NCBI GenBank assembly: GCA_036480375.1
Contig: JAZGGI010000039.1
Span: forward strand, 1 to 36,629
Length of the DNA stretch: 36,629 nt
Reading direction: 5' to 3'
Origin: Candidatus Zixiibacteriota bacterium
GTDB lineage: Bacteria > Zixibacteria > MSB-5A5 > GN15 > JAAZOE01
Made by a program: the position numbers and the translations under genes. Shown piece by piece: positions 9,973 through 18,192 of the stretch (the first letter of the stretch is position 1; every line of letters starts with the position of its first letter). The notes beneath the pieces are model-generated. The model was given only the letters and a program-made list of their open reading frames with translations. It ran no database searches and had not been told where the DNA came from.

Positions 9973-10935
9973 ATGATTATGAAACGTCGCGATTTTATTA
10001 GGAAAACCGCACAGGCTACGGCTTTAGCCGCGGTCACCGGCACAACCGGATGGCTGTTTCACAACCGGGAAATTTCTGCCGGTCAAAAATTGGTTATTTC
10101 CAATCCCGATTACCGTATCGCCGACAATCCGGAACTTCCCAAAATAGTCCTGGCCCATAATGAAGATCACATTCAGGCCCTCCGCGCTTCGCTTGATGCC
10201 ATCGGAGGAATTAAGCGGTTCATACGACCCGGCGAACGAGTTGTCGTCAAACCGAACGTCGGATGGGATCGCACGCCCGAACAGGCCGCCAATACCAATC
10301 CTTTGCTGGTGGGTGAAATGATCCGGCAATGCCTTTCGGCCGGGGCCTCACAAGTCATCGTCACCGATGTTACCTGTAATTTTGCTCCCCGCTGTTTCAT
10401 CCGTTCCGGAATTCGTAAAGCGACAGAGAGTGCCGGAGGTATTGTCATGCTTCCTCGCGACGAAGATTATGTTCGAACCGATATGGGGGGCAAAATCCTG
10501 ACCATCTGGCCGGTTCTCAAACATTTCATCGAAACCGATAAGTTGATCAATATGCCGATTGTCAAACATCACTCGTTGTCATCCTGCACGATTGGAATGA
10601 AAAACCTCTATGGCATCCTCGGCGGGCGGCGCAACCAGCTTCATCAGGAAATTGACCAATCGATTGTCGATCTGGTCGCATACTGCAAACCGACTCTGAC
10701 CGTTGTCGATGCTACCCGCGTGTTGATGCGGGGCGGCCCGACGGGAGGCTCGCTCGATGATGTCTCTCTTCAACATTCCGTCATCTGCGCCACCGACCCG
10801 GTCGCGGCCGATGCCCGGGGCGCTGAATTTCTGGGCGTCGCGCCGGATAAAATCAGCCATATCATCCTGGCCGAAAAAAACGGCCTGGGTATGATTGATT
10901 ATCTCAACGCCGGATATAAAGAGATTGCCGCATGA
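9973..10935 (+). CDS. Tat-exported DUF362 domain protein
   Basis: I start this at ATG 9973 (MIMKRRDFIRKTAQA), placed just after GGAAGG at 9963-9968. The longer frame from 9916 has no ribosome site. The product is 320 residues. A twin-arginine signal (KRRDFIRK plus an Ala-rich hydrophobic stretch to about 30) implies export of a folded protein. The rest matches DUF362: VVVKPNVGWD, LINMPIVKHHSL, GMKNLYG and DPVAADARGAEFLG are recognisable. DUF362 proteins are often encoded beside or fused to ferredoxin domains, but their activity is not established. The last codons overlap the next gene in ATGA, so it is translationally coupled to the polyferredoxin fusion. A second DUF362 gene, without a signal peptide, lies at 19334-20254. 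Confidence 0.9.
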   Translation: MIMKRRDFIRKTAQATALAAVTGTTGWLFHNREISAGQKLVISNPDYRIADNPELPKIVLAHNEDHIQALRASLDAIGGIKRFIRPGERVVVKPNVGWDRTPEQAANTNPLLVGEMIRQCLSAGASQVIVTDVTCNFAPRCFIRSGIRKATESAGGIVMLPRDEDYVRTDMGGKILTIWPVLKHFIETDKLINMPIVKHHSLSSCTIGMKNLYGILGGRRNQLHQEIDQSIVDLVAYCKPTLTVVDATRVLMRGGPTGGSLDDVSLQHSVICATDPVAADARGAEFLGVAPDKISHIILAEKNGLGMIDYLNAGYKEIAA

Positions 10936-12599
10936 CCGTTAAAACCACTCGCAATATCAGGCGCGTATCGCAAATCCTGTTTTTCGTTATATTTTTCTGG
11001 CTGATTCTAAAAACAAATTTCGAGATCAATTTTTCCGGTGAAGGCGATATTACCCTCCCGTATCCCGTTTCGTTATTCCTCGAATTCGATCCCCTGACCG
11101 CGCTGGGAACTCTTCTCGCGACCGGAACATTATACAAAGGCCTTCTCTGGTCGCTCGTCATCCTGATTCCGACGATTTTTCTCGGCCGTTTTTTCTGCGG
11201 ATGGATTTGCCCGTTGGGAACTCTCAATCACTGGATATCCGAAATCCCCTCGGAACGGTTGAAACGCAAAGGCAAAAGTAAAATCAACTCGAATCGCTAC
11301 AAAAAATACCAGCGCATCAAGTATTATATCTTTTTGATATTTATCGCCGGGTCGCTGGTTGGAACTCTGCAAATCGGTCTATTGGATCCCCTGCCGTTTC
11401 TGGCCCGCTCCATCGGCACGGTCGTCCTGCCGACTCTGCATACCACCTCACTTGCCATCGTAACCTGGATAAAATCAATCGGATGGCCCCCGCTGGGCGA
11501 TGCCGCTCAATACGTATTTAATATCCTCACGGCCCTAATCCTGCCTTTCAGGCAAATGCACTTTCACACTATCTTTTCGCTGGGGCTATTTTTCATCCTC
11601 GTCCTGTCTCTCAATCGCGTCTTCACTCGTTTCTGGTGCCGCGGTATTTGTCCCCTGGGAGCAATGCTCGGGATATTCTCCCGCTATGCTATTTTCGGAT
11701 TGAAAAAAGACGAATCGACCTGCGATAAATGCAATCTCTGTCTGGAACATTGTCAGGGCGCCGATAATCCCGAAATCGGATCCAAATGGCGACAGGCCGA
11801 ATGTCATCTCTGTCTCAACTGCCAGGCTTCTTGCCCCGAAGGCTCGTTATCGTTTTGCTTCTTTCCCGATCACGAAACGACCAAAACCAATCCCGCCCCG
11901 ACCCGGCAAGTCGATATCACCCGCCGCAAAGTCTTAGCTTCGGTCGCCGGAGGATTGGCATTGTTTCCTTTTATCCGTTCCGGGGACGCCTTCGACGCCA
12001 ATCCCAATCCGTTTCTTATCCGTCCGCCCGGTTCAGTCGAGGAAGACTGGTTTCTCAAACGATGTATCCGTTGCGGCCAATGTATGCGCGTCTGTCCCAA
12101 CAACGCCATCCATCCGACCCTGATGGAATCGGGCATGGAAGGCATCTGGACGCCGATTTTGATTATGAAAATCGGATACTGCGAACCGACCTGTACGCTG
12201 TGCGGGGAAGTTTGCCCGACCGGCGCGATCCTGCCGATGACCTCCAAAGAAAAAGTAGGCGACAAAGACAATCCTCCCGACCGCATCGGAACCGCCTTCT
12301 TTGACTGGGGACGCTGCCTGCCGTGGGCGATGGGCAAAACCTGTCTCGTTTGCGAAGAATGGTGCCCGACTTCGCCCAAAGCGATTTTTCTCAGGGAAGA
12401 AGAAGCGACTGACCGCAATGGCAACACGATCACGATCAAGAGACCGTATATCGAACCTGACATTTGCACCGGCTGCGGCGCGTGCGAATATGCCTGCCCG
12501 GTAATTGATAAACCGGCTGTGTATGTCACCAGCGTCGGCGAATCCCGCTCCGCCAAAAATCAGATTTTACTACAGAGAAAAGGGATCAATAAATCGTAA
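10932..12599 (+). CDS. NapH-NapG-like polyferredoxin fusion with six 4Fe-4S clusters
   Basis: The 555-residue protein has two halves. Residues 1-310 resemble NapH: about six membrane segments (near 13-30, 68-84, 130-150, 160-182, 193-207, 212-230), the edge motifs CGWICP (89-94) and CRGICP (236-241), and two ferredoxin motifs (Cys264/267/270/274 and Cys291/294/297/301). Residues 325 onward resemble NapG/MauM: a Tat-like DITRRKVLASVAGG segment near 328-341, then Cys378/381/384/388, Cys417/421/424/428, Cys462/471/474/478 and Cys512/515/518/522. Six clusters could carry electrons from quinol or the cytoplasm to the outer face, if the second half sits in the periplasm. The ATGA overlap with the Tat DUF362 gene says the two work together. 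No nap, nos or mau catalytic subunit is nearby, so the acceptor is unknown. Confidence 0.88.
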   Translation: MTVKTTRNIRRVSQILFFVIFFWLILKTNFEINFSGEGDITLPYPVSLFLEFDPLTALGTLLATGTLYKGLLWSLVILIPTIFLGRFFCGWICPLGTLNHWISEIPSERLKRKGKSKINSNRYKKYQRIKYYIFLIFIAGSLVGTLQIGLLDPLPFLARSIGTVVLPTLHTTSLAIVTWIKSIGWPPLGDAAQYVFNILTALILPFRQMHFHTIFSLGLFFILVLSLNRVFTRFWCRGICPLGAMLGIFSRYAIFGLKKDESTCDKCNLCLEHCQGADNPEIGSKWRQAECHLCLNCQASCPEGSLSFCFFPDHETTKTNPAPTRQVDITRRKVLASVAGGLALFPFIRSGDAFDANPNPFLIRPPGSVEEDWFLKRCIRCGQCMRVCPNNAIHPTLMESGMEGIWTPILIMKIGYCEPTCTLCGEVCPTGAILPMTSKEKVGDKDNPPDRIGTAFFDWGRCLPWAMGKTCLVCEEWCPTSPKAIFLREEEATDRNGNTITIKRPYIEPDICTGCGACEYACPVIDKPAVYVTSVGESRSAKNQILLQRKGINKS

Positions 12600-12636
12600 T
12601 TTTAATTTCAAATAATTTTTGGCGAAATAGAATATT

Positions 12637-13377
12637 ATGAAATGTCGATTATGCCATTCAAAGAAAGATTTACGAAATTCACATATAATTCCAGAATTTT
12701 TCTATAAGCATTTGTATGATGAAAAAGGAAGGCTGTTAATGACATCTACCGCCAAGAATGAAACTACGCATTATAAGCAAAAAGGGATTTATGAAAAATT
12801 ATTATGCGATGTTTGTGAACAACACATCAATGAATTTGAGAAACATGTAAAAATAGTTTTTTTCGACGATATGAATTATCAAGATACAGGAGAACCTAAT
12901 CAAATTAAAATCGTAAATCTCAATTATGAAAAGTTTAAGTTATTTCAATTGTCATTAATTTGGCGAGCAAGTGTATCATCTGATGATTTTTTCAAGAATG
13001 TCTCACTTGGGCCACATCAAGAAATCATCAGAAAAATGATACTTCAGAAGAAACCTGGAGCGCCTCATGACTATGGCTGTCTCATTATTGGTTTAGAATT
13101 GGAAAAGAACGCATCATTTGACGCAATTGCAATGCCTAAAAAAGGCAGGTTCGAAAATCTTAATTGTTATATGTTTACAATTGGAGGATGTATATGGCAA
13201 TTTATAATCTCCAGACAATCACACTTATTTAGTCATAAGAAGGATTTCTTACAAAAGGACGGAAGTTTATTAATTCGGATAATTCCTGCTAACGCTGTAC
13301 CATCAATTAATTCCTTTGCAAAAAACTTATTGCATTCCGGAAAAGTTTCGGATATAAATAAAATGATTAATAAATAG
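12637..13377 (+). CDS. HNH-like zinc-binding hypothetical protein, AT-rich
   Basis: The 246-residue protein opens with CRLC (Cys3, Cys6), then SHIIPEF (His16) and LLCDVCE (Cys57, Cys60). This CxxC...H...CxxC arrangement is typical of HNH-nuclease-like proteins, where the SHIIP His would be the catalytic or metal-linked residue. The remainder is not recognised. The gene is clearly richer in A and T than its neighbours and uses many AAA, AAT and ATT codons, and it is followed by repeat DNA. Both features suggest horizontal acquisition. It starts 37 bases after the polyferredoxin fusion but is unlikely to be functionally related. A nuclease role in defence or in a mobile element is possible but unproven. 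Confidence 0.65.
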   Translation: MKCRLCHSKKDLRNSHIIPEFFYKHLYDEKGRLLMTSTAKNETTHYKQKGIYEKLLCDVCEQHINEFEKHVKIVFFDDMNYQDTGEPNQIKIVNLNYEKFKLFQLSLIWRASVSSDDFFKNVSLGPHQEIIRKMILQKKPGAPHDYGCLIIGLELEKNASFDAIAMPKKGRFENLNCYMFTIGGCIWQFIISRQSHLFSHKKDFLQKDGSLLIRIIPANAVPSINSFAKNLLHSGKVSDINKMINK

Positions 13378-13627
13378 ATTCTTTTCCATTACTCAATACT
13401 CAATTCAGGAACCCTGTGATCCTGCCATCGCGCGAAGCGCGACAACAATATCATGATTCAAATACTTCCGGTGCTGTCAGGTCCTGATTTTGTGTAACAA
13501 AATTGTGACCTGACAGTTTCTAATATCGGTTCACCGCTTCGCTAAGGAACCGACAGCACGTAGTCGATGTGTAACGACAACCCTCGGGTTGTCGCATTGT
13601 CGAAACCGCAGGGATTCCGACAAAACG
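13378..13627. repeat. Hairpin-rich intergenic repeat cluster
   Basis: No gene is seen. The spacer holds at least three repeat units found elsewhere in the window. One is a hairpin with arms CTGTCAGGTC (13474-13483) and GACCTGACAG (13507-13516). The second is a 24-base segment at 13527-13550, which recurs exactly as its reverse complement at 28844-28867. The third is a palindrome at 13575-13594 with arms CGACAACCC and GGGTTGTCG. Confidence 0.8.
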
Positions 13628-14671
13628 CTAATAAACCACCAGATTCAATCCATAAAGAGTTTTACTGGACCAGGAGCCAGGATGATTTTGCTTGCGTGCA
13701 AATTCAAATTCAAGCCCCATTGATTGAGTCAAAAACCGTTTCACCCCTGTATTAGAATTATCTGGATCAAAAATCGCCCGAGCGAACCCGCGACTGCTTA
13801 ACGTTAATCCAATCGTACTTGAAAAGTATTGTCCCTTGATACCAATCCGTCCTATGCGTAAATATAAGGCCTCTGCCAAACCCAATTCAAGCCCTACTTT
13901 AGTAGTACCCCCATCAATGGGAAATTCAATCGCGGGCAAAAGCGATATAAACGAAATCTGTCCGTATTTCCCGAAACTGTCAAAGCTGAATTTGACCGAA
14001 GCTCCTGCCAGTTTTTCAACATCAGACCCAATTGTCCAATAGTTCCTCCAGGCATGCGCAACTGCCAAATAGATATTGAATACTTTTTCACCCTTTTTCA
14101 GATTTTTGTGATATATATTTTCAAACGGAAACCCAATCAGGAATGAATAATTTAATCTCGTTTCACTATTGTAACTATCGCCAGATTTGGATTCGCGAAA
14201 ACTTATTTCATACGCCCCGCTAATATCGACTTTTTCGCTTTTACTAAACCCCATAACGAAAGCGTTATATTGCGTCGATGCCTTCCTAATTTCTAATGAA
14301 GAATATGGCCCATCAAATGTCATACGTTCAACCCTTGAATACGTTCCTAATCGGTAATACCCGGCATAAATATTGACTGGAAGTTTTGAAGTTACCTCAT
14401 CTGTATTTATCCTGGCGAAAATTCCACAGTATCCAATTTTATTGGTGCCATAGTAAGACTTACTGAATTTTATCTTCCCCGGAGAGCATTGAATATAGTA
14501 TTTATAATCATTAGTCGGAAAAGCGATCTGGGCGGGATTATAATAAGCGTTGCCCCCTTCAGTCAGAGCAATCCCCGCCTCGCCCATCCCGGTCGCCCGT
14601 ACTATTTGACAATAAGTCATCGTCGAAAAACCCAAAAGCAATATCGCAAATCCCAATACAAATCTTTTCAT
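13628..14671 (-). CDS. Outer-membrane beta-barrel-like protein
   Basis: The 347-residue protein has a clear signal peptide (cleavage likely after TYCQ near residue 22). A conserved-looking N-terminus follows, ATGMGEAGIALTEGGNAYYNP, with the GxxxAxxxxxxAxxxNPA pattern of PorV/PorQ-like and other FCB-group barrels. The rest alternates polar and hydrophobic residues with many Tyr, Phe and Gly, and ends in the aromatic LNLVVY expected of an outer-membrane strand. GGAGG lies a few bases before the ATG at 14671. The role could be a transport channel or a secretion-system accessory; the neighbours give no clue. Confidence 0.7.
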   Translation of the reverse strand: MKRFVLGFAILLLGFSTMTYCQIVRATGMGEAGIALTEGGNAYYNPAQIAFPTNDYKYYIQCSPGKIKFSKSYYGTNKIGYCGIFARINTDEVTSKLPVNIYAGYYRLGTYSRVERMTFDGPYSSLEIRKASTQYNAFVMGFSKSEKVDISGAYEISFRESKSGDSYNSETRLNYSFLIGFPFENIYHKNLKKGEKVFNIYLAVAHAWRNYWTIGSDVEKLAGASVKFSFDSFGKYGQISFISLLPAIEFPIDGGTTKVGLELGLAEALYLRIGRIGIKGQYFSSTIGLTLSSRGFARAIFDPDNSNTGVKRFLTQSMGLEFEFARKQNHPGSWSSKTLYGLNLVVY

Positions 14672-15115
14672 ACAACCTCCATATAATTTGGCAAATATGG
14701 ACAGATATACCTAATTTGTCAAGCCAATCACGAGTATAAATTTCACCACTGTCATTCCCGAGAGCCCCGTTTTAACGGGACGAATCGGGAATCCGGAATG
14801 TCATCGCGAGGAGTTCGGCGATAGCCGGACGACGCGGCGATCTGTATTTAAAAACCAAAGATTGCCGCGCTCGTTTCACTCGCTCGCAATGACACAGATT
14901 ATTATTTGAGTCCCGTAGGTCGAAACCCCTGCGGTTTCGAAATCCTTGAAGATATGCAAGGATGGAGCCCGCAGGGCTCCAGCCAATTCCCCCGTCTTTT
15001 GGAATATACGGTGAAGCTGAGTAGGTAGAAGTAGGAGACTTCTGCCATTACCGGCTTAAAATATTGGCAGGAGTTTCGGAATTGGAAATTCCTCGATTTC
15101 TGCCCTACCGGGCAA
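14672..15115. repeat. MITE/REP-like inverted-repeat array
   Basis: No gene is seen in these 444 bases. A nested hairpin spans 14754-14792 (ATTCCCGA with TCGGGAAT, inner CCCGT with ACGGG). A 96-base imperfect inverted repeat spans 14799-14894, with ends TGTCATCGCGAG and CTCGCAATGACA and inner GCGGCGATCT paired with AGATTGCCGC. Smaller hairpins follow at 14920-14940 (TCGAAACC with GGTTTCGA), 14943-14962 (TCCTTG with CAAGGA) and 14964-14980 (GGAGCCC with GGGCTCC). Dispersed non-coding repeats of this kind are common in environmental bacterial genomes. Confidence 0.8.
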
Positions 15116-15940
15116 TCAGTATCCCCAGGGATAATAATTTCTTGTTACACAAAAACTCCCTATAGGCGAAGAAGTAAGATTTATGCTAAATTCTAATAGC
15201 TCTTCATCAGGAAATGTAAATCGTTCACTAACGACTATGGTATATTCGCCCGGGGGCAGGTTTTGGATTTCATAATCCAAGTCAAAAAGGCAATTGCAAC
15301 TACAATCTCCTTCAACTTTTGACTCGTCTATAGTAATTATGTTATCCTCAATATTTATATCGATAATCATGTCTAACGGGCAACAGTTAAACCCGGCGTT
15401 GATATGGCGGAGTGATAATGTGCCGACCCCGTCATACTGATACTCAATACAATCCTGATTTGTGGGCGTACTTTCTGATGCCGTTGATGTTTTCTCAAAG
15501 CTTTTGCAGTCGCTACGAGCTGTCAATGTACCCGTTGGAGGACAATCCGCGCATGGGCCGAGACCGCCCCTGAATACATGATTAATCAAATAAACTGCAT
15601 CACCGACATTGCAATTGCCATCGCAATTGGCGTCTCCAGCTTCGATAGATTCAGGAGGTGGGCCACCTTTAAAGACGTGAGCAATTATATAAACAGCATC
15701 GCCGACGTTCACCTGCCAATCGCCATTGGCATCGCCGCAGATATATGACAGATCAAGACGAAAAAGACCGCCACTAGAGGTCCCTGCAAAAATGTCACCA
15801 CTGGCGTTGATGGCCAAACATATCACACTTCCCCCATATGGCCCAATGGTCTGCTCCCAGGTTTGAGCAAAAGAAATTGGATTGAATGAGTAAAGAGTAA
15901 GAATAACAATCAGAACCGCAGTTTTGAAGAGATGTCCCAT
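15116..15940 (-). CDS. Secreted protein with one propeller-like repeat and paired dockerin-like repeats
   Basis: The 274-residue protein has an excellent ribosome site (AGGAGG just before the ATG at 15940) and a signal peptide to about residue 25. Residues about 38-62 (VICLAINASGDIFAGTSSGG) look like a single blade of a BNR or two-component-regulator propeller, far too little to fold alone. Residues about 68-132 hold two dockerin-like repeats (GDANGDWQVNVGDAVYIIAH and a partner). They resemble those at the left edge of the window and probably bind calcium. The Cys-rich C-terminal 140 residues (CDCSCNC-type clusters) are not recognised. The protein may be a truncated or recombined member of a larger propeller-dockerin family. 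Confidence 0.75.
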   Translation of the reverse strand: MGHLFKTAVLIVILTLYSFNPISFAQTWEQTIGPYGGSVICLAINASGDIFAGTSSGGLFRLDLSYICGDANGDWQVNVGDAVYIIAHVFKGGPPPESIEAGDANCDGNCNVGDAVYLINHVFRGGLGPCADCPPTGTLTARSDCKSFEKTSTASESTPTNQDCIEYQYDGVGTLSLRHINAGFNCCPLDMIIDINIEDNIITIDESKVEGDCSCNCLFDLDYEIQNLPPGEYTIVVSERFTFPDEELLEFSINLTSSPIGSFCVTRNYYPWGY

Positions 15941-16074
15941 AATTCCTCCTAAGATAGAAGACAGAATCTATATTTTTTTAACGTATTTCCCGATGCGGAT
16001 CGCATGTGATTAGTATATACAGGCAATGTACTTATTATGGCCGATTTTGTCAACGAATTAGATGAAAACATTAT

Positions 16075-18192
16075 TCAAAAATTATCGCGCAACGTCCCAA
16101 CGACAGCCAGTATAATTAGTCCCGCAATCGACAATATCAGCCACACGACGCCGATGATGGGAAGCAAAATCGTTGTCGTCAACAAAGCCGCCGCGGCAGA
16201 CCCGGCAATTTCCACCGCGTATCCCGCTCCGCGATTGTTATCGAGATAAATCGCATAATACCGATTGGTCGCTCCGACAAAAAGCGTCCCTGTCCCCAAC
16301 GCCGTCACGAACAAAAAGCAAACATGAAAATAGATCGCTTCCCGAGGGCCAACGCTTTGGTATAAACTTAAAAACATCACCGCCGCCGCCAGAAGCAAAA
16401 CCAACGCCGATTGCTCAATCCGCATCCGCACATCCTGACGATGCGCGTACCAGGTTCCGGCCGCCAGACCAAACATAAACGTCCCGATCAAAACCGCCAT
16501 CTCCGAATAAAGCGACCCAGCCGTCGATTGATACAAATAAAAAGACAAAAGTTCAAACGACAACGAAACCGCCCCGGCCGTAAAATATAGAAACAGCGGA
16601 AAACGACTGCGCTTACTGTCAGACAATCGCGACATAAAAAAGAATATCAATATCAGAATCGGAATCGCATACAGCCAGGTATGATTGGTAAGAATCCCAT
16701 GAATTATTTTCCGGTCAAACTCATGCGCCGTCGAACGATACAACGCCTGATAATGCGTCAAAATAGGTTTTTCAAGTGAATTAAATTGCTCAAACTCACC
16801 GGCGGCCCGCATCACTCGTTCGGTTTTCATTTCATTCAAACGGTCATAGAGATATTCCGGGGTGACGCTCTTCGTCGGATAACCCAGCGAAACGATTAAA
16901 CTCATCACCGAATCTGCGGAAATCATAATCTTATCGGTATCCGAGGCAAAAAACAAAGTCATCGTCCCCGGCCAGATATTAATATGATTGAATGACTGCT
17001 CCAGCGTTTTATAGATCACCGACAGCGCTGGTTTTATATCGGGCGAAATATAGCGGTCGGTATCGTACTCGGTTGGGATATACAGGATCCCGTCCTCTTT
17101 GAGCCATGCCTTGATCTTGATAATATTTTCCGCGGTCAACAAGCGGCTCGATTTATAACTATCCAGCGCCCCGGGGTTGAGGATGATAATATCATAATAG
17201 GTAATTCCGTCATGTCGAGCGAAATACCGCAGCGGATCATCGTTGATCGTAATAATTCCGGATGTAAATATTTCTATCCCCGACAACCTCCGACTGATTT
17301 CAGCCCGAGGATCGAGAAAGGTCACTCGCGATGTGTCAACTAAAGGATAAAACTCTCCCCGCCCTATGAATAATATTTTTTCAGCATCGGGCTCGTATAT
17401 CATCGGAGGGATAAACCGGTTTTCAAACCGTTCAATATCGGGATAGACATCTTCGATAGTATTATCGGTCATTAAAACATAATGGCCGTCTTTTTCCAAA
17501 ATAGCCTGATGCCCATAAGGAGTATCGAACGACGAAATGACATGATAGCCTTTGTATTTAAGCTGATCGCATTTTTGGTCGAGTGTCGGCGCCGCCATCG
17601 CTGCCGGAATTATCGCCGCAATCCCAATGATCGACAATTTTATTATATTTGATAATTTCCCCGATGTTAACGATAACACAATAACTATTATTGTTAAAAC
17701 CAGCGCGAATCCCAACGTGGAAAATACATTTCCCGCGAAAATCGTTATAACAATTCCTCCGACAAACGCCCCAAGGCCTTCAAATAAATATACAACGGCA
17801 ATGGCATTTCCCGGATCAATGCCCCGATTGGAGATGGCGCTGAACAACCAACCCGATATAATTCCAACCGGGAACATAGCAATAATCGAGAGCATTGCCG
17901 CTTTTCCAAACGGTATAATCTCGCCCATCACCGGCGACAAAAACACGGGAGATAACCTTACCGCGATAATCGTAATCGGCACCAGAGCCGCTCCGATGAT
18001 AAATAGAATAGTCGCATTGATACCGCGTTTTTTTCCGCCCAGGTATGCTCCCATCGCAACCGAAATCAACCAGCCGAATAAGGCCGTGCCGATGAATATT
18101 TCATCGCCATTGAATGATGATATAATTTCTCGCAGGAGAAGAACCTGTCCCCCGATTGAAAAAATCCCGAGCAAGAATCCCTGCCGGTGCAT
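16075..18192 (-). CDS. Membrane spermidine-synthase-like protein (degenerate Rossmann domain between membrane halves)
   Basis: The 705-residue protein has about six to seven membrane helices up to residue 205. A soluble Rossmann-like domain of about 300 residues follows, then a second bundle of membrane helices (about 510-700). The layout matches fused membrane/spermidine-synthase-like proteins. The nucleotide-site motif is ILFIGRGEF rather than the usual glycine-rich GGGDG, and the catalytic Asp loop reads DIIILNPG. True polyamine synthesis is therefore doubtful. Binding of S-adenosylmethionine or a relative remains possible. Its ATG overlaps the TGA of the radical SAM gene by one base, so the two are translationally coupled, and it is the third gene of the DUF362 - radical SAM - membrane protein operon. 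It could be a transporter or a membrane partner for that enzyme. Confidence 0.75.
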   Translation of the reverse strand: MHRQGFLLGIFSIGGQVLLLREIISSFNGDEIFIGTALFGWLISVAMGAYLGGKKRGINATILFIIGAALVPITIIAVRLSPVFLSPVMGEIIPFGKAAMLSIIAMFPVGIISGWLFSAISNRGIDPGNAIAVVYLFEGLGAFVGGIVITIFAGNVFSTLGFALVLTIIVIVLSLTSGKLSNIIKLSIIGIAAIIPAAMAAPTLDQKCDQLKYKGYHVISSFDTPYGHQAILEKDGHYVLMTDNTIEDVYPDIERFENRFIPPMIYEPDAEKILFIGRGEFYPLVDTSRVTFLDPRAEISRRLSGIEIFTSGIITINDDPLRYFARHDGITYYDIIILNPGALDSYKSSRLLTAENIIKIKAWLKEDGILYIPTEYDTDRYISPDIKPALSVIYKTLEQSFNHINIWPGTMTLFFASDTDKIMISADSVMSLIVSLGYPTKSVTPEYLYDRLNEMKTERVMRAAGEFEQFNSLEKPILTHYQALYRSTAHEFDRKIIHGILTNHTWLYAIPILILIFFFMSRLSDSKRSRFPLFLYFTAGAVSLSFELLSFYLYQSTAGSLYSEMAVLIGTFMFGLAAGTWYAHRQDVRMRIEQSALVLLLAAAVMFLSLYQSVGPREAIYFHVCFLFVTALGTGTLFVGATNRYYAIYLDNNRGAGYAVEIAGSAAAALLTTTILLPIIGVVWLILSIAGLIILAVVGTLRDNF

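Noticed and set aside
11870-12556. 228-codon minus-strand frame opposite the polyferredoxin
   Set aside because: Shadow of a gene with clear cysteine cluster motifs on the plus strand.
13575-13594. Palindrome as a transcription terminator
   Set aside because: The stem is not followed by a T run, and a related copy lies at 27351; it behaves as a dispersed repeat.
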